64,000 nucleotides of DNA from Bryobacterales bacterium (GTDB taxonomy: Bacteria > Acidobacteriota > Terriglobia > Bryobacterales > UBA6623). Each line of letters begins with the position of its first letter. Positions within the stretch are counted from its first letter, which is position 1. The notes under the pieces were generated by a model. It did not search any database. It was not told the origin of the DNA and saw only the letters and a list, made by a program, of their open reading frames with translations. This document shows positions 40,919 through 49,098 of the stretch, one piece after another. Both the position numbers and the translations under genes were made by a program. The DNA lies in the NCBI GenBank assembly GCA_022823865.1, contig JAJEHF010000162.1:1-64000 (forward strand), in the 5' to 3' direction.

Positions 40919-42214
40919 GTGTTGGATCTTCTGGATCGCTACTTCGAAGTTCGACAGCTTGGATCCAGTGTCCGGACAGAGGTCGTCGCGGGAGCGACCA
41001 CCTTCCTTGCGATGAGCTACATCATCGCGGTCAATCCGGCGATTCTGGCCGACGCCGGGATCCCTCCCGCCGCAGCCGCGTTCGCGACTTGCTTGGTCAG
41101 TGGCGTGGCCACCATCGCCATGGGATTCATTGCCCGGCTGCCCCTTGCCGTGGCACCGGGCATGGGCTTGAACGCGTTCTTCGCGTACGCCGTCGTACAG
41201 GGTCACGGGTTGGCCTGGCAGGAAGGCCTCGGCATCGTCTTTGTTTCGGGCCTCGCGTTCTTGGTGCTGACTTTGTTGGGCGTTCGGAACGCGATTCTGC
41301 GCACGATGCCCCCGCAACTATTGCCGGCCATCGCGTCGGGTATCGGCATGTTCTTGGTCATGGTCGGGCTGAGGAACGCCGGTTTGATCCGCGCTCACGA
41401 CGCGACGCTGGTGACCCGAGGCGACCTGACCGCCCCGTCGGCGGTGCTGGCAATCGCCACGCTGTTGTTCACCACCACGCTCCTAGCGCGCGGCGTGCGG
41501 GCCGGAATCGCGATCGGCATACTCGGAGCCGCTCTGGTCGGCATCCCCCTCGGCCTGACCGGTGCCGCGTCCCATCCCGGCGGCGGTGCATTCGATGCCC
41601 TTTTCGCCTTGGAGATCGATGCCGCCCTGTCCATAGGAGTCCTCGACATCGTCTTCGCGATGCTCTTTGTCGATATGTTCGATTCGCTCGGAACCGTGAT
41701 TGGTCTGGTGAAGAAAGCGCGCCTGGGAGACTCCGGTGATCAGTTCGCCGGGCTTGGCCGTGTCATGGGAGTGGATGCCGGGGCCACCATCCTCGGCGCC
41801 CTGGCCGGGACATCGACCATGACCACCTACGTCGAGAGCGCGGCGGGCATCCAGGCCGGGGGCAGGACAGGGCTCGCCTCGGTTGTTACTGGTGGATTGT
41901 TTCTGCTGGCCGTGCCGGTTGTGCCGTTCGTAGGATTGATTCCCCCATTTGCCGCAGCCGCGCCTTTGATTATCGTCGGTGCAGCGACGGTCGGCATGGC
42001 CCGGGAGATTGAGTGGGACGACATGGACACCGCCGTGCCGGCCCTGCTCGTGATCGCCGGGATGCCCTTGATGTTCAGCATCGCGGATGGGCTCGCAATG
42101 GGCGTGGTCTCGTATTCCGCCCTGAAGATCCTGCGCGGCCGCGCAGGACAGGTGTCCTGGCTGGTCCATGCGCTTGCAGCTCTGTTCGTGGCGCGGTTCG
42201 TCCTGCTCGGCTAG
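40919..42214 (+). CDS. NCS2-family purine permease (AzgA-like)
   Basis: 431 residues, about 12-14 membrane helices. The motifs EVVAGATTFLAMSYIIAVNPAIL and PGMGLNAFFAYAVV near the N-terminus mark the AzgA-type branch (adenine, guanine, hypoxanthine) rather than uracil or xanthine carriers. DMFDSLGTVIGL and GTSTMTTYVESAAGIQAGGRTGLASVV line the transport path. It is expected to import purine bases with protons across the inner membrane. The start is the GTG at 40919, because the protein opens LDRYFEVRQLGSSVRTE as in relatives. No purine-riboswitch fold is obvious in the 251-base gap upstream. Confidence 0.88.
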   Translation: MLDLLDRYFEVRQLGSSVRTEVVAGATTFLAMSYIIAVNPAILADAGIPPAAAAFATCLVSGVATIAMGFIARLPLAVAPGMGLNAFFAYAVVQGHGLAWQEGLGIVFVSGLAFLVLTLLGVRNAILRTMPPQLLPAIASGIGMFLVMVGLRNAGLIRAHDATLVTRGDLTAPSAVLAIATLLFTTTLLARGVRAGIAIGILGAALVGIPLGLTGAASHPGGGAFDALFALEIDAALSIGVLDIVFAMLFVDMFDSLGTVIGLVKKARLGDSGDQFAGLGRVMGVDAGATILGALAGTSTMTTYVESAAGIQAGGRTGLASVVTGGLFLLAVPVVPFVGLIPPFAAAAPLIIVGAATVGMAREIEWDDMDTAVPALLVIAGMPLMFSIADGLAMGVVSYSALKILRGRAGQVSWLVHALAALFVARFVLLG

Positions 42215-42245
42215 CGCCGGTCGAGAACGGCGCGACGTTCGAGCG

Positions 42246-43475
42246 TCAGGCCGCCCGGCGCAGCGCCGCGGCTAGGACGCTTCGAACTCGTCGCCCGACG
42301 ACACGGTCTTCGCCCGCGGCTAGCATCCACACAGCGATCTCGAGCCCTTCCGAGGAGCGCGGCCGTACCTCGATGGCCGGTTCTCCCTGGCGCAGCTCCT
42401 CGGCCGCCTGCTCTGGTGTTAGCTGAGCCGCGCTGTAGTCCCACCGGATGCGCAAGTGTGGGACAGCGTTGGCGATCTCTGGCGTGAACATCTCCGTCGA
42501 CACGCCGGGCAGGTTCGCGACGTTGCGCGCGATCCGCGCACAGCTTTGTTCCCATTCCTTCCAGACTTCGTCGTGGTCACGCTCCAAGAACTCTTCCAGC
42601 GCGACAAGCATCCCGACGACCTCTTCCTTGTTGACCTTGTTGGTGCGGCCGACGGAGTCCGAGTGCGGGCTGTTGTTCAAGCGCGCAGCTTCGATCAAGT
42701 CGCGGCGTCCGATCAAGAGCCCCGCCGATTGAGGCCCGCGCAGGCCCTTGCCACCGGAGAATGCGACCAAGTCGTAGCCCATCTTCGTGAAGCGGAAGAG
42801 ATTGTCCGCCGGAGGGACGTCGGCGGCGACGTCGTTCAGGGTAGGCACGCCGCGCTGCTTGCCGACGCGGACGAATTCTTCGTGACCGATGGCGCCGTCG
42901 CGTTCGGCATGGTTGAGAAAGAACAGCATCGCGGTGCGCTCGTTAATCGCCGCTTCCAGGTCCCGCGCCGAATCCACTTCGACGAGTCGGACGCCGCAAT
43001 TGCGGATCGCGTGGTCGTAGCCATTGCGGTGCGACTTCTGAAGCACGACCTCGTTTTTCATGCCGGCCGTGTCTGGGAGGCGTCGGATCCAGTCTGCGGA
43101 ACTCCCAGCCACGCAAGCGGCAGTTCCGAGAGTCAGGGCTGAAGCGCACCCGGCGGTTACGAGCGCCGCTTCGCAATCAACCAGCTCTGCAATCCGGTCG
43201 CCTGCATTCTCGTGCAATTCGTTCAGATCCACGTACTGAGTTGCTGCCACCTGCATTGCGTCCAACACCGATCGCGACATCTGGGACGCGGTCAGCCTGG
43301 TGTAGGTCCCGGCTGCGTTGAGAAAAGGCCGGACACCGAGTTCGGCCAGCACGTCGCGGCCGACAGCCCGCCGCCTTCTTTGGGCCGCGGCGGTTTGCGC
43401 GCTCAGGCCGATGCCGGGCACGGCCAGTGCGGATCGCATGAAGCCGCGACGATCGCTAAAGAGCCCGCGCAACAT
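42246..43475 (-). CDS. exported SelA/DgaE-like PLP-dependent enzyme
   Basis: 409 residues, with AAGGGGGG six bases before the start. A Tat-like signal (SDRRGFMRSALAVPGIGLSAQ) precedes the fold. VRPFLNAAGTYTRLTASQMS and CEAALVTAGCASALTLGTAACVAG resemble the SelA-like family that includes D-glucosaminate-6-phosphate ammonia lyase. The PLP lysine is likely Lys243 in FSGGKGLRGPQSAGLLIG. The substrate is probably an amino sugar or amino acid derivative, as opposed to selenocysteinyl-tRNA. Export of a PLP enzyme is unusual but occurs in this family in Acidobacteriota. The DUF1080 gene lies just upstream in the same direction. Confidence 0.8.
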   Translation of the reverse strand: MLRGLFSDRRGFMRSALAVPGIGLSAQTAAAQRRRRAVGRDVLAELGVRPFLNAAGTYTRLTASQMSRSVLDAMQVAATQYVDLNELHENAGDRIAELVDCEAALVTAGCASALTLGTAACVAGSSADWIRRLPDTAGMKNEVVLQKSHRNGYDHAIRNCGVRLVEVDSARDLEAAINERTAMLFFLNHAERDGAIGHEEFVRVGKQRGVPTLNDVAADVPPADNLFRFTKMGYDLVAFSGGKGLRGPQSAGLLIGRRDLIEAARLNNSPHSDSVGRTNKVNKEEVVGMLVALEEFLERDHDEVWKEWEQSCARIARNVANLPGVSTEMFTPEIANAVPHLRIRWDYSAAQLTPEQAAEELRQGEPAIEVRPRSSEGLEIAVWMLAAGEDRVVGRRVRSVLAAALRRAA

Positions 43476-43536
43476 TGAATCCCCCCTTGGTGAAGCAACC
43501 CGCAGTTAGGTTCCGGCCACGTTCAGCCAGCGCTGG

Positions 43537-44178
43537 TCAAGGCAGGCGCTTGATGCGGATATTCCTGAACTGTACGGGTTCGTTGTGACCCAGGAAGCCG
43601 ATATGGCCGCTCCTTCGCTTCAGGCCTGGATGCTTGGCCAGCAGAGCCGGATCCTTCACGTCGGCAGTGTCGGCGTCAAGGATCTTCGTCCCGTTGAGGA
43701 TGACTGTGATCCTCGACCCCTCGGCCCTTACCTCTTGGCTGTTCCATGCGCCAACCGGCTTCAGGGCACCGGTCTTGGCCGGGGCAACGTGGTACAGGGA
43801 CCCATGCTTCTGCCAAGGCTTGATATTCGCGTACCGCTCGGCTGAGTTGTCGATGATCTGGAGTTCGTTGCCAGCGTAGGCCATGTCGCTCCATCCGAGC
43901 GGGCAACGCACGCACAAGCCGTTGTTCGAACCCGACTCGAGCTTGAACTCGAAACGCAGCACGAAGTCGGCGTACTCGGAAGCCGAGAGCAGGTTTCCGC
44001 CACTGCCCTTGGCGCAAGCAATGGTCCCGTCCTTGACCGTGTAGCCCTCGCCGCGTTGGCCGAGCAGGACCCAGCCATCAAGCGACTCGCCATCGAACAG
44101 CTGAACGAAGCCGTCTTCGGAAACACCTGCCCCGGCAAAGCACAGCACGAGGGCGAACAGCAAGCAGGTTCGTTGCAT
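43537..44178 (-). CDS. exported DUF1080 (3-keto-disaccharide hydrolase-type) protein
   Basis: About 213 residues. The signal peptide MQRTCLLFALVLCFAGAGVSE is followed by GFVQLFDGESLDGWVLLG, the family opening. YADFVLRFEFKLESGSNNGLCVRCPL, GNELQIIDN, LKPVGAWNSQEVRAEGSRITVILNG and the closing GHIGFLGHNEPVQFRNIRIK are all typical. The fold is a concanavalin-like beta sandwich; characterised relatives cut 3-keto-glycosides outside the cell. The GTG one codon earlier (44181) is an alternative start, 8 bases after a TATGAT hexamer. It is divergent from the haemoglobin gene. Confidence 0.9.
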   Translation of the reverse strand: MQRTCLLFALVLCFAGAGVSEDGFVQLFDGESLDGWVLLGQRGEGYTVKDGTIACAKGSGGNLLSASEYADFVLRFEFKLESGSNNGLCVRCPLGWSDMAYAGNELQIIDNSAERYANIKPWQKHGSLYHVAPAKTGALKPVGAWNSQEVRAEGSRITVILNGTKILDADTADVKDPALLAKHPGLKRRSGHIGFLGHNEPVQFRNIRIKRLP

Positions 44179-44277
44179 CACTGGCAGGAATCATAGCACC
44201 CGATTTGTGGCATGGCTTGCGAATCGGCCGTATATGCGGGGAAAGGGTGGCTCTGCGATGCGCTAAGAATAGGAGGT

Positions 44278-44655
44278 GTGGACGGCAGCGTTTTCGAAAT
44301 CGTTGGGGAGGCTGGCTTTGACCGGCTCACGAAGGCCTTCTACGACCGCGTGCCGGCGGACGAGATCCTGGGGCCGATGTACCCGGAAGGGCGATACGAG
44401 CAGGCGCGCGTGCGCCTGCGGGACTTTCTGGTCGGCCGTTTCGGAGGACCCCAGCGCTATGTTGAGCAGCGCGGACATCCGCGCTTGCGCATGCGACACA
44501 TGCCGTTTCCGATTGACGAGCGCGCCCGCAATCGCTGGATGGAACTGATGACGCAGGCTATTCAGGAGGCTGAGTTTCCACCAGCGGTGGCCGACGAGAT
44601 GCTGCGCTACTTCGCGGATTCCGCCACGTTCATGATCAACCGCGGTCGGCCGTAG
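44278..44655 (+). CDS. truncated haemoglobin, group II (GlbO-like)
   Basis: About 125 residues from a GTG at 44278. VFEIVGEAGFDRLTKAFYDRVPADEILGPMYP and GGPQRYVEQRGHPRLRMRHMPFPI are typical of group II truncated globins, with the proximal haem ligand His74. RNRWMELM carries the conserved Trp of this group. It binds O2 or NO in the cytoplasm. AGGAGG directly abuts the GTG, closer than usual. An ATG at 44212 would add 22 residues without family character but give an ordinary leader. Its stop nearly touches that of tesA on the other strand. Confidence 0.85.
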   Translation: MDGSVFEIVGEAGFDRLTKAFYDRVPADEILGPMYPEGRYEQARVRLRDFLVGRFGGPQRYVEQRGHPRLRMRHMPFPIDERARNRWMELMTQAIQEAEFPPAVADEMLRYFADSATFMINRGRP

Positions 44656-44658
44656 CGG

Positions 44659-45372
44659 CTAATCCGCCAAGAAGTCCTCAAAGGCGAGCGCCACTTGGCG
44701 AGCGATGATCGCGTTACCCTTCGCGTTCGGGTGGATTCCATCGGCGTTATTCAGTTCGGGGACCATCGCCACGTTCTCTAGCAGGAAGGGGATCAGGGGC
44801 AGGTCGAGCTCGTCCGCGAGCCGCGGATAGACTCCGTCGAAGTCTCGCACGTACTCCGGGCCGTAGTTTCGGGGCAGCTTCATGCCCGCCACGACGACTC
44901 TCGCCCCAGCCTGCCCGAACTGGCCGATGATCTCTCGCAGGTTGCGCTCCATGGCATCGAGCGGGAGGCCGCGAAGGCCGTCGTTGGCACCCAGCGCCAA
45001 GATCACCCATTTCGGCTGGTGCGCGATGGCTACATCGATTCGGCTGAGGGCCACAGCCGTGGTGTCCCCGCTGATCCCCTCGTTGACGACGCGGAAGCTC
45101 ATGCCGCGCTTGTCGAACTCGCGCTGCAGGAAGGCCGGGTAGGTTTCGGACCGACCGACCCGCTGGCCGGCCGTAAGGCTGTCCCCGAAAGCGACTACGA
45201 CGGGCCGCGCGTCCGGCACGTCGGATGCGACTGCTGGTCGGCTGTTCCCTGCCTGCTCGGCACTGGGTGGGTCCGGGGCGTTCGTCTCGGTGGTGCCGCA
45301 GGCGGCCAGCACGACAATCGCCGCGCTCATGGCCAGGACTGCGAAACGGTAGTGCGGGAACAACCTCGACAT
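44659..45372 (-). CDS. tesA: GDSL-type arylesterase/acyl-CoA thioesterase I-like lipoprotein
   Basis: 237 residues. The signal peptide ends in a lipobox (LAAC, Cys25). The SGNH hydrolase set is complete: FGDSLTAG with Ser65, GISGDT, LGANDGLRG, and DGIHPNAKG with the Asp/His pair. Proteins of this type act as lysophospholipase, thioesterase and arylesterase in the periplasm. It is divergent from the ATPase gene at 45585, matching the tesA/ybbA pairing common in bacteria. The start at 45372 best fits the signal peptide; an in-frame TTG at 45405 also exists. Confidence 0.87.
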   Translation of the reverse strand: MSRLFPHYRFAVLAMSAAIVVLAACGTTETNAPDPPSAEQAGNSRPAVASDVPDARPVVVAFGDSLTAGQRVGRSETYPAFLQREFDKRGMSFRVVNEGISGDTTAVALSRIDVAIAHQPKWVILALGANDGLRGLPLDAMERNLREIIGQFGQAGARVVVAGMKLPRNYGPEYVRDFDGVYPRLADELDLPLIPFLLENVAMVPELNNADGIHPNAKGNAIIARQVALAFEDFLAD

Positions 45373-45584
45373 ATCGTCAGGGCCTGCTAACCTCAGTATG
45401 TGCAATCAGCGGCCGGGATGTTCGCTCGGGTTCCGTGGCGGATCCCGCGCGGCCACGGGCGTGCGGCTCGGCTGGCGGCTTAAGCCCGGGCACGGCGAGG
45501 TGGGGCGAGACCGCACGGTATCGGCCAAGGCAGGCGGTTGGTCAGCCTGCCGATAGAATCGAGAGAGGAGCACTGGCGCGCGAT

Positions 45585-46307
45585 ATGTCGAACCCGGCCC
45601 CGGTGCTGGAAGTCCGCGGGCTTGTCAAGTCCATTCCCAGCGGCTCGCGCGTCGTCGAGATCCTGCGAGGGCTGGATTTCACGATTCCGGCAGGAACGTT
45701 CGTGGTCATCCAAGGGCCTTCCGGCAGCGGCAAGAGCACGTTGCTGGGACTGCTGGCCGGCTTGGACAAGCCATCTTCCGGCGAGATCCTGATCAACGGA
45801 GAGCCGCTTTCCGGCTTGGCGGAGAACCAAATGGCGCTGTTGCGCGGAAGCAAGATCGGATTCGTCTTTCAGGCCTACCAGCTCGTGCCGACCCTGACCG
45901 CCTTGGAGAACGTCATGCTGCCGCTCGACCTGACCGGTCACGCCGACAGGGAATCCCGCCGGCGGGCGATCGAATTGCTCGGCGAGGTGGGCTTGGCAGA
46001 GCGGTGCGACCACTATCCGGTCCAGCTCTCCGGCGGCGAGCAGCAGCGCGTCGCCCTGGCGCGCGCCTTCGTCACGAGTCCCCCGATCGTGCTGGCCGAC
46101 GAGCCGACGGGCAATCTGGACAGCCGCAACAGCGAGTTGGTGCTGGAGATGCTCTTGCGCCTGAATCGCGAGACCGGCACCACGCTCGTGATGGTCACCC
46201 ACGACGACCAGATTGCCGCGATGGCGAGTCGCCGGATCCAGTTGGTGGATGGCTTGATCGTCGCGGATCGCGTTGCAGAATCCGTGCTTGCCGCCGTGCC
46301 CGCCTAA
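45585..46307 (+). CDS. ABC transporter ATPase, LolD/YbbA type
   Basis: 240 residues. Walker A GPSGSGKST at residues 44-52, Q-loop region FVFQAYQLVPTLTALENV, signature LSGGEQQRVALARA, Walker B VLADEPTGNLDS, and the H-loop MVTHDD are all present. TALENVMLPLDL is typical of the MacB/LolD/FtsE-like class that works with FtsX-type permeases. The neighbouring tesA gene points to YbbA. The YbbP permease that normally follows is missing; instead SRP RNA comes next. The large permease at 32109-35408 is the best partner in the window. Confidence 0.9.
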   Translation: MSNPAPVLEVRGLVKSIPSGSRVVEILRGLDFTIPAGTFVVIQGPSGSGKSTLLGLLAGLDKPSSGEILINGEPLSGLAENQMALLRGSKIGFVFQAYQLVPTLTALENVMLPLDLTGHADRESRRRAIELLGEVGLAERCDHYPVQLSGGEQQRVALARAFVTSPPIVLADEPTGNLDSRNSELVLEMLLRLNRETGTTLVMVTHDDQIAAMASRRIQLVDGLIVADRVAESVLAAVPA

Positions 46308-46338
46308 GTGTCCCGGATTGGCGGTGATAAACTGAGGG

Positions 46339-46439
46339 TGGACTCCGGATCCGTGCAGCGGGATGCTGTGAACTCCGCCAGGTCCGGGAGGAAGCAACGG
46401 TAGCGGCCTCTGCCGCGTGCCGCGGGCCTCCGGAGTCCA
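46339..46439 (+). ncRNA. ffs: signal recognition particle RNA (4.5S type)
   Basis: The conserved SRP domain-IV core is plain: GTGAACTCCGCCAGGTCC at 46369-46386, tetraloop GGGA, then GGAAGCAACGGTAG. The ends pair perfectly: TGGACTCCGG (46339-46348) with CCGGAGTCCA (46430-46439). This gives a single ~100-nt hairpin. The RNA binds Ffh and targets ribosomes making membrane proteins. A GATAAACT stretch about 6 bases upstream may be the -10 box. Placement just before dnaX is a common bacterial arrangement. Confidence 0.95.
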
Positions 46440-46466
46440 TCTTCGGCGCAATTCGGGGTCGTCTCG

Positions 46467-48125
46467 ATGTACCAAGTCATTGCGCGCAAGTACCGTCCTC
46501 AGAGATTCGAGGAGGTTGTCGGCCAAGCTCACGTCAAGCTGACGATCAAGAACGCCATAGCCCAGGGGCGCATCGCTCACGCCTACATCTTTTCCGGCCC
46601 TCGCGGGACGGGCAAGACCACCATGGCCCGCATTCTGGCGATGGCCCTGAATTGGGAAGACGGCCCCAGCGCATCTCCCGATCCCGATTCACAGGTCTGC
46701 AAGGAGATCGCCGCCGGTTCGTCGCTGGACGTGGTCGAGATCGACGCCGCCTCGAACCGGGGCATCGATAGCATCCGCGAACTGCGCGAGAGCGTCAAGT
46801 TTCGTCCCGCGCGGGACCGCTACAAGGTCTTCATCATCGACGAGGCGCACCAGATCACGAACGACGCGTTCAACGCCTTGCTCAAGACTCTGGAAGAGCC
46901 GCCCAGCTGGACCGTGTTCGTGCTCTGCACGACCGAGCCGCAGGCCATCCCGGCCACGATCACCTCGCGCTGCCAGAGCTTCGCGTTCCAGGCCGTAGAC
47001 CAGCAGGAGGTTGTCCAGCACCTCGACAAGATCTGCGCCAGCGAAGGCGTGGCCGCCGATGCCGACGCGCTCACGGCTGTCGCCCTGGCCGGTGACGGAT
47101 CTGTCCGCGATTCGCTCTCGACCTTGGACCAGGCGATCGCGGCGTTCGGCAAGAAGCTGGAGGCGAAGGGTGTTCGCGACTTGCTCGGGGTGATCCCTAG
47201 CGAGGGTACGGGCCGGATTCTCGGCGCGATCCGGGACGGCGATCCGGCGGCCATGCTGGCGGTTGTCGACGACTTGTTCCAGCAGGGCCGGAATGCGCAG
47301 CACTTCTGCGGCGAGCTCACGCGGCAGTTTCGCAATCTGATGGTGATGAAGGTCGCCGGCCACGACACCAGGCTCGTGTCCGCCGGCCATGCCGAGCGAG
47401 AAGCCGCCAAGGACTGGATCGAGGCCTTCTCGCAGGACGACCTGAACCGTTACGTGCAGATCTTGCTCAGCTTGTACCAAGACCTGCAGAGTTCCACGCA
47501 TCAGCGCTTTCGCCTGGAGGTCGGGCTGCTCAAGCTGGTGCATGCTGGACGGCTGGCACCTATCGAGGAGGTCTTGAGCGGGCTAAGAAAGGGTGTTCCC
47601 CTACCGCCCCGAGTCGACGCCGAGGCGAGGCCTCCTGCGGACGCGCCGTCGAGTTCGCCGACAGCGGCGCCGTCACCCGGCGCCACCGAGCCGGCCCCTG
47701 CACGCAAGGCCGCCGCGCCAGCTTCAGGCTTCTTGGGGGAGCTTGTGCGCTCGCTGCAAGACGCCGGGAACGAGTCGCTAGTCGATGCAGTCCGGGCCTG
47801 CCGGGTGGAGCGCGAGGAACGAGTTGTGACGGTCCAGGCTCCCGGTGATTGGTTCCCGATTCTTGACTTGCAGAAGCCGGTCTTGGAAGCCGCCATCGCG
47901 GCCGTGATCGGGGCCAAGCCGGATGTTAGACTCGTGGCCGCCGAGCCAGACCGCCAAGCCGAGCAGCGCCCGGGTGGTTCCTCGCGGAATTCCGGTGCCA
48001 CCAGTTCTGGGAGCGACGACGACATCAGTACGCGCGCCTTGTCCGACCCTGCAGTCCAAGCCTTCACGAAGCGTTTCGACGGCCGCGTCACCAACGTAGT
48101 GGATTTGAGAGAGAAGACACAATGA
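46467..48125 (+). CDS. dnaX: DNA polymerase III subunit gamma/tau, zinc cysteines mostly lost
   Basis: 552 residues. It is the clamp-loader ATPase of the replisome. It opens YQVIARKYRPQRFEEVVGQ; Walker A GPRGTGKTT is at residues 44-52, Walker B IIDEAH at 123-128, and the arginine-finger block CTTEPQAIPATITSRCQ is intact. Between residues 60 and 80, where relatives carry a four-cysteine zinc module, the sequence is LNWEDGPSASPDPDSQVCKE with a single Cys78. A Pro/Ala-rich linker (residues ~385-420) leads to a short tau-like C-terminal domain. No slippery A/T run for programmed frameshifting stood out. It overlaps ybaB by four bases. Confidence 0.93.
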   Translation: MYQVIARKYRPQRFEEVVGQAHVKLTIKNAIAQGRIAHAYIFSGPRGTGKTTMARILAMALNWEDGPSASPDPDSQVCKEIAAGSSLDVVEIDAASNRGIDSIRELRESVKFRPARDRYKVFIIDEAHQITNDAFNALLKTLEEPPSWTVFVLCTTEPQAIPATITSRCQSFAFQAVDQQEVVQHLDKICASEGVAADADALTAVALAGDGSVRDSLSTLDQAIAAFGKKLEAKGVRDLLGVIPSEGTGRILGAIRDGDPAAMLAVVDDLFQQGRNAQHFCGELTRQFRNLMVMKVAGHDTRLVSAGHAEREAAKDWIEAFSQDDLNRYVQILLSLYQDLQSSTHQRFRLEVGLLKLVHAGRLAPIEEVLSGLRKGVPLPPRVDAEARPPADAPSSSPTAAPSPGATEPAPARKAAAPASGFLGELVRSLQDAGNESLVDAVRACRVEREERVVTVQAPGDWFPILDLQKPVLEAAIAAVIGAKPDVRLVAAEPDRQAEQRPGGSSRNSGATSSGSDDDISTRALSDPAVQAFTKRFDGRVTNVVDLREKTQ

Positions 48126-48445
48126 AGATGCCACCCAACGCCAAGCAAATGTTTGAGCAGGCCAAGCAGATGCAAGATCGCCTCAAGCAGGAGGTCGACG
48201 CAATCCGCGTCGAGGCTTCGACGGGCGGCGGGATGGTGACCGTCAGCATGGACGGTCACAAGAACGTGACCAGCATCAAGATTGACCCGGAAGCTGTCGA
48301 GGACATCGAGATGCTGCAGGACATGGTCCAAGGGGCCTTCAATGAAGCTGTGCGGCGAGCCGAAGACGAAGCGCAGCAACGGGTCAGCGGCCTGATGGGC
48401 GGCATGTTCGCCGGCGGGCTGATGCCGCCTGGGCTGGGGGGCTAG
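48122..48445 (+). CDS. ybaB: nucleoid-associated protein YbaB/EbfC
   Basis: 107 residues. The ATGA overlap with the dnaX stop shows coupled translation. A Met/Gln-rich N-terminal helix (NAKQMFEQAKQMQDRLKQEVD) is followed by the beta sheet (VTVSMDGHKNVTSIKIDPEAV) and the long helix (DMVQGAFNEAVRRAEDEAQQR). It has a Gly-rich tail. Such proteins form dimers that bind and bend DNA. The order dnaX-ybaB-recR is conserved across bacteria. Confidence 0.93.
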   Translation: MKMPPNAKQMFEQAKQMQDRLKQEVDAIRVEASTGGGMVTVSMDGHKNVTSIKIDPEAVEDIEMLQDMVQGAFNEAVRRAEDEAQQRVSGLMGGMFAGGLMPPGLGG

Positions 48446-48476
48446 GCTTCCCCGCTGCGCTGATCGAGGATTGGTC

Positions 48477-49082
48477 ATGGCCGCTGGCGACTTGGCTGCA
48501 CCGATGGCCCGTCTGGTAGACGAGTTGAAGCGCCTGCCGGGCGTGGGCGCGAAGTCGGCGCAACGGCTCGCCTTTCACCTGCTGGGAATCGAGCGCCCCA
48601 AGGCCGAGGAACTAGCGCAGGCGATCTTGGCGATGCGCGAGCGCGTGCGGCTGTGCGAGCGCTGCAACAACATCGCCGAGGGGGCGCTGTGCCCGATCTG
48701 TAGCGATCCGAACCGCGATCACGGGTTAGTGTGCGTCCTCGAGCAGCCCAACAACATCATGGTGCTCGAGCGGACGCGGGCCTACACCGGCGTGTACCAC
48801 ATCCTGCACGGCGCGCTCTCGCCGTTGCGCAGCGTGGGTCCGGAGGATCTCAAGATCAAGAACCTTATCGAGCGGATGCGGGACAACCCGATCCGCGAAA
48901 TCATCTTGGCGACCAGTCCGACCACCGAGGGCCAGGCGACCTCGGCTTACTTGAGCCGGCTGCTCAAGCCGCTCGATGTCAAGGTCAGTCGCATCGGCTT
49001 GGGGATTCCGATCGGCACCGAGCTGGAATTCATCGACGAGGCCACGATGATCGAATCAATCGAAGGCCGGCGCGAGCTCTGA
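48477..49082 (+). CDS. recR: recombination mediator RecR
   Basis: 201 residues from the ATG at 48477, which has GAGGA six bases before it. The helix-hairpin-helix LKRLPGVGAKSAQRLAFHLL (residues ~18-37) binds DNA. The zinc finger uses Cys60, Cys63, Cys72 and Cys75. The Toprim part follows (GLVCVLEQPNNIMVLERTRAY; LATSPTTEGQATSAYL). With RecF/RecO it loads RecA at gaps. It is the third gene of the dnaX operon and converges on the dehalogenase-like gene. Confidence 0.95.
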   Translation: MAAGDLAAPMARLVDELKRLPGVGAKSAQRLAFHLLGIERPKAEELAQAILAMRERVRLCERCNNIAEGALCPICSDPNRDHGLVCVLEQPNNIMVLERTRAYTGVYHILHGALSPLRSVGPEDLKIKNLIERMRDNPIREIILATSPTTEGQATSAYLSRLLKPLDVKVSRIGLGIPIGTELEFIDEATMIESIEGRREL

Positions 49083-49098
49083 CCAGCCACCAATCCGT

